DNA from: Thermoplasmata archaeon | GTDB taxonomy: Archaea; Thermoplasmatota; Thermoplasmata; Thermoplasmatales; Thermoplasmataceae | Direction: 5' to 3' | Assembly (NCBI GenBank): GCA_021826765.1 | Contig: JAKAYK010000005.1 | Location: 1 to 24,355, forward strand | DNA: 24,355 nucleotides | Shown here: one piece after another, positions 1 to 6,499 of the stretch | Position numbering within the stretch: the first letter of the stretch is position 1 | Layout: every line of letters starts with the position of its first letter | Made by a program: the position numbers and the translations under genes | The notes under the pieces: model-generated | Databases searched by the model: none | What the model was told of the DNA's origin: nothing | Seen by the model: the letters and a program-made list of their open reading frames with translations, nothing else

Positions 1-1068
1 TCCGATCTAGAAGAAATAATAGTTCCAAAAGGTCTTGCAAATGTCGTTGTTGATACTACATCAATCGCCACTACCGGTGCATCCGGAAATCTTTTATACA
101 GGGGATACAGGGCAGTTGAACTTGCTGAGAAAAAAAGTTTTGAAGAAGTTGCATACTTAATAATTAACGGCAGATTGCCAACCCAGAATGAACTTTCACC
201 ATTTAAGAATGAACTCAATTCCAACATGGTCATTGATGATAGTGTTCTGAAAATAATGAATATGATAAGAGAAAAAAATCTGATGAGAAATATCAGGTCC
301 ATGATTTCGCTCTATCCTTATAATATGGGTGATGATCAGTCCATTTTTACGCAGATGGAGGCGAAAATGCCCCTTCTGACTTCCTGTTCAGCATCTTCAA
401 TGAATGGAACTCAAATTAAAACACCCAGAGGTGCTGATTTTTCCCAGAAGTTCTATTCACTTATCACAGACAGGGAAAACAAAAACTGGAAATCCTTTGA
501 GAAGTTGATGATTCTTTACATGGAGCATGAGTTCAATGCATCCACATTTGCACTCCGTGTTGCAACTTCAACTTTGACAGATCCTGTGTCAGCTGTTACT
601 GCTGCACTTGCCACGTTAAAGGGGCCCCTTCATGGTGGGGCCAATTCAGAAGTTCTCACATATCTTTCAGGAATCGAAAACGAAAAGGATGCCATGAAAT
701 TTGTTGAGGGCAAACTGGAAAAGAAGGAAAAAATAATGGGTTTTGGCCATAGAGTTTACAAGAAGAGGGACCCAAGGGCATTGTTCGTAAGGGAGGAGTT
801 GAGAAAGATCGCTCCAACTGATCAGAAATTTGTTGCTGCAGAAATGGTTGAAAACTACATGTTTGAGAAAAAAGGACTTCCGGCAAACGTGGATCTTTAT
901 GCTGCTGTACTGATGGACTACCTTGGAATAAATGAGATGTTCTACCTGCCTGTTTTTGCATGCTCAAGAATATTTGGATGGAATGCACACTATTTTGAGC
1001 AGTTGAACAATAACAGGATAATAAGGCCTGCATCACAGTATACAGGTGAAGAGGAAAGAGAACTCTAA
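1..1068 (+). CDS. gltA: Citrate synthase family protein, 5' end cut by window edge
   Basis: This condenses acetyl-CoA with oxaloacetate to citrate in the cytosol, or is a close paralogue such as 2-methylcitrate synthase. The frame is open from base 1, so the start lies upstream; 355 codons are visible against about 370-390 aa usual for the family. Visible family motifs are GPLHGG (first catalytic His codon at 631-633), MGFGHRVYK (second His at 748-750), and NVDLYAA with the probable catalytic Asp at 892-894. The C-terminus carries the conserved GWNAH and IRP segments. The TTG at 175 is internal and is not the start, because upstream codons read as conserved N-terminal sequence (TTGASGNLLYRGY). 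Its TAA overlaps by two bases the stop codon of the opposing JAMM gene. Citrate versus methylcitrate specificity cannot be decided from sequence alone. Confidence 0.93.
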   Translation, partial: SDLEEIIVPKGLANVVVDTTSIATTGASGNLLYRGYRAVELAEKKSFEEVAYLIINGRLPTQNELSPFKNELNSNMVIDDSVLKIMNMIREKNLMRNIRSMISLYPYNMGDDQSIFTQMEAKMPLLTSCSASSMNGTQIKTPRGADFSQKFYSLITDRENKNWKSFEKLMILYMEHEFNASTFALRVATSTLTDPVSAVTAALATLKGPLHGGANSEVLTYLSGIENEKDAMKFVEGKLEKKEKIMGFGHRVYKKRDPRALFVREELRKIAPTDQKFVAAEMVENYMFEKKGLPANVDLYAAVLMDYLGINEMFYLPVFACSRIFGWNAHYFEQLNNNRIIRPASQYTGEEEREL

Positions 1069-1427
1069 ATAATTTCTATTTTTATTTCTCTCCCTTCCCT
1101 GTCAAATGCTCTGAAATTGTTTAGAGTAAAAGGGCTTCCAACAATTATGTGTACAGGGCCACCGTTTGAGAACATATGGAGGTCCTCATCCGATGGGATA
1201 ATAACCCCTGAAGGATGTGAATGGACAGATCCAACAACGGTAAAATCAATGGGCTTGCTGTACATCCACATGATAGTATGGCTGTCTCCGTTGATTGTTC
1301 CGGGCAAAATTGCAAGCTCGTATATCACATGGTTTTCTGCCTTCAGGAGGGCCCCAAATTCCTTCGGGTATGTATCTTTAGACGCCTCCATTATCATGTT
1401 CAGGAGCCTTCTTCTAATTGACCACAT
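1065..1427 (-). CDS. JAMM/MPN-domain zinc metalloprotease, small archaeal type
   Basis: A 120-aa stand-alone MPN domain with a complete JAMM motif: Glu23 in PKEFGALL, then His69-Ser-His71, seven residues, Ser79 and Asp82 (HSHPSGVIIPSDED). These residues bind zinc and water in isopeptidases. Archaeal relatives of this size include desampylases that remove ubiquitin-like SAMP proteins from targets, so that is the likely role, although bacterial-type MPN proteins in cysteine or thiamine metabolism share the motif. There is no signal peptide, so it is probably cytosolic. The ATG start overlaps the end of NAD kinase by 14 nt, which makes it the last gene of the ribosomal/RNAP/NAD(P) operon. Its TAG stop overlaps the opposing citrate synthase stop. 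Confidence 0.85.
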   Translation of the reverse strand: MWSIRRRLLNMIMEASKDTYPKEFGALLKAENHVIYELAILPGTINGDSHTIMWMYSKPIDFTVVGSVHSHPSGVIIPSDEDLHMFSNGGPVHIIVGSPFTLNNFRAFDREGREIKIEII

Positions 1428-2235
1428 CTTTTAACAACTTCTCCCTTAATTTTGTGTAAAAGTCTCTTCTGAAGGTAATGAATCTGTATGGTTTTCCGCT
1501 TCCTGTGACAGTTATGACATCATCCTTAGAAACAGGGATTTCGACCTGCCCGTCCAGAACTACAACGCATTCAGTTTCCCTCCCGGTGGCCGTCACTGTA
1601 AGAATCGATGTGGAAGGCATTACCATAGGCCTGATTCTCAATGTAACAGGGGCAAGGTATGAAACCACCATGGCCCTGGTTTCCGGCATTACTATGGGGC
1701 CACCAGCGCTTAAAGAATATGAAGTCGAACCTACAGGAGTGGCAACTATTATGCCATCAGCTCTGGTTCTCTCAAGATATTTTCCATCTATGAAAAGCTT
1801 GAAATTTCTCACCTTCGAAATCTCATTCGAGTGAATTAAAACCTCATTTAATGCGTATCCTCTAATTTTTCCATTTAACCTTATTTCAAGCCTCATAAGC
1901 TCTGTAAATTTATGTTCTCCCCTCACTATCCTGTAAACAGTATCCTCAACTTTGCCCAGTTCGACTTCACTGAGAAATCCAAGTGAACCCATGTTAATGC
2001 CAAGCATTGCGCCTCTGGCCTTCTGTGCAGCCCTGAGAACAGTGCCGTCACCACCCACGATGAATATAATGTCTGCCTCAATATCTCCTATGTCGCTGAA
2101 CTCTTTATCCCTGAAAGTGCCTTTAAGTTCATTCTCAAAAATTCTTTCCCAATCTTCCGGAATAATTCTATCTATTCTTTCCACGATATTGGCACATCTT
2201 GGGCAGTCCTTTCTTACAATATATGCTACTTTCAT
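1414..2235 (-). CDS. nadK: NAD kinase
   Basis: This phosphorylates NAD to NADP with ATP or polyphosphate in the cytosol. The 273-aa protein has the diagnostic GGDGT loop at residues 61-65, followed by LGINMGSLGFLSE, the ALNE motif (Asn130-Glu131), and the DGIIVATPVGSTSYSLSAGGP segment (residues 160-180) that binds the dinucleotide. Length matches archaeal and bacterial NADKs. The ATG overlaps the stop of the upstream phosphatase by 4 nt (ATGA), and a GGAGG site lies about 10 nt upstream inside that gene, so the two are probably translationally coupled. A CPRC pair near the N-terminus (Cys11, Cys14) is unusual; its role is unknown. Confidence 0.96.
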   Translation of the reverse strand: MKVAYIVRKDCPRCANIVERIDRIIPEDWERIFENELKGTFRDKEFSDIGDIEADIIFIVGGDGTVLRAAQKARGAMLGINMGSLGFLSEVELGKVEDTVYRIVRGEHKFTELMRLEIRLNGKIRGYALNEVLIHSNEISKVRNFKLFIDGKYLERTRADGIIVATPVGSTSYSLSAGGPIVMPETRAMVVSYLAPVTLRIRPMVMPSTSILTVTATGRETECVVVLDGQVEIPVSKDDVITVTGSGKPYRFITFRRDFYTKLREKLLKDVVN

Positions 2236-3005
2236 TCGTTATTTCCTCCCAAAAGCTCAAGACGTGCAGCAGAAAGTGCTATCATGTTTTTTCTTTTTCT
2301 CACATCCAGATCCATGTTCAGGGGCTGGAGATTCTCATCAAGCACAATCCCTCCTGTTTCTCTCACAAGAATAACTCCTGCTGCAATGTCAACATTTCTC
2401 AATTTCTTTTCAGGGCCAAGATAGGCTACAAAATCCAGTGAACCATTCGCAAGCAATGACATCTCCACAGAGGCACATCCAAGAATTCTTCTTCTATTGA
2501 TACCTGTCTTCAGGAAGTCTGGAATAATATCATCCTCAAGTGAATATACAACCGATGCACCAGTAAGTTTGCCTGTTCTATTCAAATGGAACTCATTCCT
2601 GAAGGCCCCCTTTCCTTTTTCAGCCCAGAAATAGTTTAGTGTTGGAAGATTCATTATAAATCCTTCCTGAATGGAGCCAAAATTCTCACCCATAATTGCA
2701 ATTGAAATTGAGTAAGCAGGAATCTGGTTTTCTGCATTATATGTTCCATCAAGTGGATCAATTACTATATTGCTCTCATAATTTCTATCTGTGAAACCAG
2801 TTTCTTCACTAACAATATTGAATGGCAGGTCCAGATCCGTTATCCTTTCAATTATGACACTTTCACATAAGTCATCTAACCTTGAAGTAAGTGTGCCATC
2901 TGCACCCATTCCAGTATACCCTATTCTGTCATTTTTATCATTTAGTTTGTGAATCTCTTCCATCAGGTATTTTCCTGTGTCAATAAAATTTTTTAAATAA
3001 GGCAT
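2232..3005 (-). CDS. Inositol-monophosphatase superfamily phosphatase, probable NADP phosphatase / FBPase-like
   Basis: A magnesium-dependent sugar-phosphatase fold of 257 aa. The metal-binding signatures are SEETG (Glu67-Glu68), DPLDGT (residues 83-88) and RNVDIAAGVILVRETGG (Asp206), the expected order for IMPase/archaeal class IV FBPase. Family members act on inositol-1-phosphate, fructose-1,6-bisphosphate or NADP. NADP is the substrate favoured here by context: the next gene, overlapping by 4 nt, is NAD kinase, and in Methanocaldococcus the same two domains are fused as a bifunctional NADP phosphatase/NAD kinase (MJ0917). The start is ATG, 30 nt after the rpoD stop on the same strand, so it belongs to the ribosomal/RNAP operon. 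Substrate is inferred, not seen. Confidence 0.88.
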   Translation of the reverse strand: MPYLKNFIDTGKYLMEEIHKLNDKNDRIGYTGMGADGTLTSRLDDLCESVIIERITDLDLPFNIVSEETGFTDRNYESNIVIDPLDGTYNAENQIPAYSISIAIMGENFGSIQEGFIMNLPTLNYFWAEKGKGAFRNEFHLNRTGKLTGASVVYSLEDDIIPDFLKTGINRRRILGCASVEMSLLANGSLDFVAYLGPEKKLRNVDIAAGVILVRETGGIVLDENLQPLNMDLDVRKRKNMIALSAARLELLGGNNE

Positions 3006-3035
3006 AAATTAAGAAGGTATTTGTGGTTAATAAAA

Positions 3036-3899
3036 TTAGTCGAGAAAAGTTATGCTTTCCAGCAGGTGATTGAGCCTTTCAGGTATTCTTTTAAATGCAA
3101 CATCAAGTACATCAACAGCATTTATAGAACCATCAGTTTCAAAATGAAAAATAAATCTTTTCTCATCTTCCTTAAATTCAAGAGGCCTCTCATTGATCAC
3201 TCCGTTCCTTCTTGCCCTGTTTATATATATCATGAGATCCCTTGATGGAACATCATCAGACAGTACAATAGTGTCCTTTGTCTCGCTGATCACTAAATCG
3301 GGAAACTTCTCCTTAATCAATTCAAATCCCGGATTATCAGCTTTCTTGACATAATATTCCCTGTGAATCTTGTATCCAACGCCTGATGTAACCTGCCATT
3401 TAATATGTTCCTTCCCGGTGCCCATATATGCTTCTGCAGTTACTAAAAGAGCTTGATTTGGGCCAAGCTTAACTATTGGGATGTCAGGATCAGTAGGGGT
3501 TAAATCCGTGTTACCTGTGAATGGAAGAAGATCTCTGCTGAACACCTCGGAGGGGCCAGTCTTATTAATGTTGTATGTAACAGTGCACAGGCTGCACCCT
3601 TTTCCTTCGCATCTGCATGTTTCCCTGAAATTCATCTTCAAATCTGTCTTAATTGGTACCAGTCCAATTCTGTGAGCCACCATTTCATCAAAAAGAGGGA
3701 GTGATGAATCAAAAACATTGCCACTGGAATCCCTGATCTGACCATGCCTGAAAACGATCTTGTCGATTGCAAGCTTTGGTATGTCATTAATCAGGGTTCT
3801 CCTGATCATGTTGGCCTCTGCATAGTTGATATTGTCTATCTCAAATCTTATGAATCTGTCGTTGTTTTCAATAATCCTTATGGTGGGTTCTCCTGTCAT
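3036..3899 (-). CDS. rpoD: DNA-directed RNA polymerase subunit D (Rpo3)
   Basis: This is the archaeal counterpart of bacterial alpha and eukaryotic Rpb3, which pairs with subunit L to start RNA polymerase assembly. The 287-aa protein shows the N-terminal dimerisation segment (ANMIRRTLINDIPKLAID), a cysteine loop C95-x-C97-x4-C102-x2-C105 resembling the Rpb3 zinc loop, and the central domain-2 sequence through GTGKEHIKWQV. The C-terminal helix resumes at FIFHFETDGS. The region between (about residues 190-240) holds no cysteine, so the ferredoxin-like Fe-S cluster of some archaeal D subunits is absent. The ATG overlaps the rps11 TGA by 1 nt (TGATG), with an AGGAGG site just upstream. Confidence 0.96.
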   Translation of the reverse strand: MTGEPTIRIIENNDRFIRFEIDNINYAEANMIRRTLINDIPKLAIDKIVFRHGQIRDSSGNVFDSSLPLFDEMVAHRIGLVPIKTDLKMNFRETCRCEGKGCSLCTVTYNINKTGPSEVFSRDLLPFTGNTDLTPTDPDIPIVKLGPNQALLVTAEAYMGTGKEHIKWQVTSGVGYKIHREYYVKKADNPGFELIKEKFPDLVISETKDTIVLSDDVPSRDLMIYINRARRNGVINERPLEFKEDEKRFIFHFETDGSINAVDVLDVAFKRIPERLNHLLESITFLD

Positions 3900-4282
3900 C
3901 AGACCCTCCTTCCTCTCTTTCCACCCTTCTTTTTTGTTCCATCATGTGGTACTGGAGTGACTTCCTCAATCCTGACGATCTTAAACCCTGCCCTTGAAAG
4001 AGCTCTGATAGCAGATTGTGCTCCGGGGCCAGGTATCTTTGATCTGTTTCCACCAGGGGCCCTTACCTTAATTATAAGATCTGTGATCTCTTTTTCTCTC
4101 AATTTTTCTGATATTAGATCCGCAGCCTTCATTGCAGCATAGGGGCTGGATTCATCTCTGTCATTTTTAACTACCATTCCACCGGTTGCTTTCGCAAGTG
4201 TTTCGGCACCTGTCTGATCTGTGACTACAATTATGGTGTTATTCTGCGATGAGTAAATATGAGCTATACCGGTTTTATTCAT
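3899..4282 (-). CDS. rps11: Small ribosomal subunit protein uS11
   Basis: A 30S platform protein that contacts 16S rRNA near the mRNA exit. The 127-aa sequence has the family hallmarks IAHIYSSQNNTIIVVTD near the N-terminus, TGGMVVKNDRDESSPYAAM, the APGGNRSKIPGPGAQSAIRAL core and the basic tail GTKKKGGKRGRRV. The start is ATG with a GGTGA site about 8 nt upstream, and it overlaps the end of rps4 by 8 nt. The downstream overlap with rpoD is 1 nt. The order rps13-rps4-rps11-rpoD is the conserved archaeal arrangement. Confidence 0.97.
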   Translation of the reverse strand: MNKTGIAHIYSSQNNTIIVVTDQTGAETLAKATGGMVVKNDRDESSPYAAMKAADLISEKLREKEITDLIIKVRAPGGNRSKIPGPGAQSAIRALSRAGFKIVRIEEVTPVPHDGTKKKGGKRGRRV

Positions 4283-4877
4283 TTTGTTTCACCTCTTCTT
4301 CCTTTGGAGCATCAGCTTTGTTTGTATCAACTTCTTCCTTTTCAACTGTTCCTTCTATCAGTTTTCTTACGGGATGAAGATCATCTGAAAATGGAGATTT
4401 TTCTGTATATGTAATTGAATCTTCTTCAAATGACTCAACCATAAGACTTGGTACAGTTACTCTTCTACCATTTAAAAGGATATGGCCATGTGTGATCATC
4501 TGTCTTGCCTGTCCAATGGTCAGTGCAAGATTCTTTCTGAACACTATGGTCTGAAGCCTCCTTTCAAGAACATTCTCCATACTTAGAGTGAGAATATCGT
4601 CAAGGGATGAGGTTCCTGTTATAATTTTATATCTATTGAGTCTTGAAAGAAGTAGATTCAATTGCTTTACTGCAACTGGATCATTAATTCTGATCTTTGC
4701 CTGAAGGTTTCTGGCCTGTGATCTTATGGAGTCCAGAGTTGCCTGGCTTTTCCACAGTTCCTTCTTATTCTTGAGTCCATAATTGTTCATTATTACTCTT
4801 TCATTGTCAATCCTGGTTTTTTCCCATGGATGCCTTGGAGTGGAATAGGTTTTTTTAGGAAATTTTGGGTCTCCCAT
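4275..4877 (-). CDS. rps4: Small ribosomal subunit protein uS4
   Basis: A primary 16S rRNA binding protein that nucleates 30S body assembly. The 200-aa protein begins MGDPKFPKKTYSTPRHPWEK, typical of archaeal/eukaryal uS4 (S9e-like). It contains the S4 RNA-binding domain, with LERRLQTIVFRKNLALTIGQARQ and HGHILLNGRRVTVPS at about residues 105-145. The C-terminal 30 residues are acidic and lysine-rich (VEKEEVDTNK, APKEEEVKQNE), a low-complexity tail. The ATG overlaps the rps13 TAA by 1 nt (TAATG), a coupled junction, with a GGAAG-like site upstream. Confidence 0.97.
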   Translation of the reverse strand: MGDPKFPKKTYSTPRHPWEKTRIDNERVIMNNYGLKNKKELWKSQATLDSIRSQARNLQAKIRINDPVAVKQLNLLLSRLNRYKIITGTSSLDDILTLSMENVLERRLQTIVFRKNLALTIGQARQMITHGHILLNGRRVTVPSLMVESFEEDSITYTEKSPFSDDLHPVRKLIEGTVEKEEVDTNKADAPKEEEVKQNE

Positions 4878-5347
4878 TATCTCACTTCCTTCTTCCTCTG
4901 GACACCAACGGAAAGTCCTTTCCTGCCATTGCTTCTTGTTCTCTGCCCTCTGACCTTGTGGTGCCCTTCATGCCTTATTCCTCTGTAAGATCTCATCTTC
5001 TTCATGGCATTGATGTTGTCCTGCATCTGCATGTCGAGGTCATTGGTAACGAGGTTCATGTTTTTCCCAGTAATGGGATCAAACCTGTTGTTAAGCATCC
5101 AGGCAGGTACGTCTTCGTATTCTTGAGATTCGACGAAATCCCTGATTTCCTGTATCTCTTCTTCAGACAGTTCTCCCATCTTTTTATCCGGGTCTATCTG
5201 AAGTTTTTTTATTATGGTTTCAGACAACCTTATACCAATCCCCTTGAGGTCAGACATTGCCAGGACTACATTTTTTTCGCCGTTAAGGTCTTTGCTTGCT
5301 ATTCTCACTATATACTGAAAGTCTTCTTTCTTATCTTTTTCGGCCAT
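4877..5347 (-). CDS. rps13: Small ribosomal subunit protein uS13
   Basis: A 30S head protein that bridges to the large subunit and the P-site tRNA. The family core is clear: FQYIVRIASKDLNGEK, LKGIGIRLSETIIKKL (helix-two-turn-helix), RSYRGIRHEGHHKVRGQRT and the basic C-terminus. I chose the ATG at 5345-5347 (MAEKDKK, 156 aa) because a GGTGA site sits about 8 nt upstream, and family proteins usually run about 145-160 aa. Two ATGs further upstream (5368 and 5377) are in frame and would add 7 or 10 residues. It is the first gene of the operon running to the JAMM gene; a TATA box lies near 5415. Confidence 0.95.
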   Translation of the reverse strand: MAEKDKKEDFQYIVRIASKDLNGEKNVVLAMSDLKGIGIRLSETIIKKLQIDPDKKMGELSEEEIQEIRDFVESQEYEDVPAWMLNNRFDPITGKNMNLVTNDLDMQMQDNINAMKKMRSYRGIRHEGHHKVRGQRTRSNGRKGLSVGVQRKKEVR

Positions 5348-5407
5348 TGTTTCACCGTCCTTTGACATGTGTTGCATGTCAATCTATGAGGTTCGGGTTT
5401 ATCATTA

Positions 5408-5422
5408 AAATATATATATTCT
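5408..5422 (-). promoter_or_regulatory. TATA box for the rps13 operon
   Basis: On the minus strand the sequence reads GAATATATATATTTT, a strong archaeal TATA element. Transcription would start near 5390, giving a leader of about 40 nt to the rps13 ATG at 5347. That fits the presence of a GGTGA ribosome site in this leader, unlike the leaderless genes elsewhere in the window. Confidence 0.6.
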
Positions 5423-5529
5423 TTTTGCAAAGAATCAAATTTCTGAGATTGAATTCTACACAAAATTTGATTATTAATTCTTACTTCTATATGTTTTTCA
5501 TCAAATATAATTATAATTGGAAATGGACC

Positions 5530-5940
5530 TCACGGCATTGATTTTTCCAACAAGTCTCTTACATTATCAGGTATTGGTATCTTTTTGAGTGTTGAATCAA
5601 TCCATACAAGCACAATTTTTCCGGTTGAATAGATGACATCATTTTGAATGTCTTTCACTTCATGTGAAAAAACACAGTGCGTTTTACCCGTTTCAGAGAT
5701 CCATGAAATTATTTCTGGATGATCTTCAAAATGAAGTGGTGCTTTAAAATCAATTTCTGTGTATTTTACGACAAATTGAACACTATTTGAATCGAACCCA
5801 TTAAGAACTTCTCTGAAAAATGCAATTCTTCCAAGTTCGAAATATGTAAGGTGGTTTGCATTATTAACATGGTTTAATCCATCTAAATCTCCAAATCTCA
5901 TCTGTATGGGAATTCTGTGTAATTTTTTCTCATCAAACAT
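5530..5940 (-). CDS. Acyl-CoA thioesterase, 4HBT/YbgC-like hot-dog family
   Basis: A predicted cytosolic hot-dog fold enzyme that hydrolyses acyl-CoA thioesters; the acyl chain is unknown. The 136-aa protein has the active-site segment RFGDLDGLNHVNNANHLTYFE at residues 15-35, in which Asp20 aligns with the nucleophile/general-base Asp of the FGDxD motif in 4-hydroxybenzoyl-CoA thioesterase. Then come YTEIDFKAPLHFED and the C-terminal IVLVWIDSTLKK strand, typical of the family. It stands alone: about 150 nt separate its stop from the start of the rps13 operon on the same strand, and nothing intact precedes it. No convincing ribosome site was seen upstream of the ATG. Confidence 0.85.
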   Translation of the reverse strand: MFDEKKLHRIPIQMRFGDLDGLNHVNNANHLTYFELGRIAFFREVLNGFDSNSVQFVVKYTEIDFKAPLHFEDHPEIISWISETGKTHCVFSHEVKDIQNDVIYSTGKIVLVWIDSTLKKIPIPDNVRDLLEKSMP

Positions 5941-6140
5941 GTTTGGTAATAATATTCATGTTTACATTTTTTTCCGTGAACAATTCAACATCGATTACTT
6001 TCAAATTCATGATTATTGACGCTTTGACGGATTATAAGGAAAGAAGGAATTGGTGATTATTTGTACTATCTGTTTGTTCTTCACTGATATCTAAAAGTAT
6101 ACAATGAATTTATAAGGAAACACAATGAAAAAACGGTGGG

Positions 6141-6325
6141 ATGAAATGCCATAGGAAGAAGTTTCTCCTTGAGAATGATTTTGAAACATGCAGCTTTGTA
6201 TATACTCATTTTCCTGAAGCCGGAATGAAATATTATGTTGAACACAAAGATTATAGAATGAAGAGATTGTGAGGATTCTATATCTTGAAGATGCTCTCAT
6301 TGTTGAAAAAAACATTGCTAAATGA
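6141..6325 (+). pseudogene. Possible decayed gene fragment or small ORF (43 aa plus shifted continuation)
   Basis: The ATG at 6141 opens a 43-aa frame (starts MKCHRKKFLLEN, later VYTHFPEAGMKYYVEHKDY) that ends with TGA at 6270-6272. A different frame then continues with protein-like sequence (EEIVRILYLEDALIVEKN) to a TGA at 6323-6325, which suggests a frameshifted remnant of one longer gene. I do not recognise the family. Supporting signs are only composition and the smooth hand-over between frames; no clear ribosome site or TATA element at the right distance was seen. A genuine 43-aa protein, or chance, remains possible. Confidence 0.3.
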
Positions 6326-6424
6326 TATCCATTCACAGAACCTTCATCATTCCCTTGTAAAGTTATATATGGCATTTAAATCGATCTTAAAGGCAAATGC
6401 ATAACAATCAAACCAGATTGATTT

Positions 6425-6452
6425 CCCGCACTTTGCTAAACCAATATGCGGG
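6425..6452. repeat. Inverted repeat (hairpin) upstream of the 258-aa gene
   Basis: CCCGCA at 6425-6430 pairs with TGCGGG at 6447-6452, leaving a 16-base loop (CTTTGCTAAACCAATA), and is followed by CTTTT. It lies in AT-rich DNA ten bases before the TATA region of the next gene. It could be a terminator-like structure, a protein-binding site or a remnant of a small mobile element. Only one copy was seen in the window. Confidence 0.45.
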
Positions 6453-6462
6453 CTTTTGAAAA

Positions 6463-6480
6463 TTTATAAAGTATTTATAT
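6463..6480 (+). promoter_or_regulatory. TATA elements for the 258-aa gene
   Basis: TTTATAAA (6463-6470) and TTTATAT (6474-6480) precede the ATG at 6500. The second is centred 23 nt upstream, which predicts a transcript starting at or next to the start codon (leaderless). Confidence 0.5.
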
Positions 6481-6499
6481 TACAATTATATATTCAAAA

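Larger units (their letters stand above)
5941..6499. other. Gene-poor stretch with apparent coding remnants
   Basis: These 559 bases contain no intact gene that I can support. They hold short plus-strand open runs broken by stops: a 15-codon run from the ATG at 6010 ending in TGA, a 43-codon run at 6141-6272, and an 18-codon run to 6325 in another frame. They also hold a GC-stemmed hairpin at 6425-6452 and, at the right end, the TATA boxes of the gene at 6500. A 94-codon minus-strand ORF (6091-6375) has no recognisable features, and I regard it as chance. Confidence 0.5.

Noticed and set aside
175..177. TTG at 175 as start of citrate synthase
   Set aside because: The frame is open upstream to base 1 and encodes conserved citrate synthase N-terminal sequence.
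6091..6375. 94-codon minus-strand ORF between the thioesterase and the 258-aa gene
   Set aside because: No recognisable motif, odd composition, no promoter or ribosome site; it lies over plus-strand fragments that look more protein-like.
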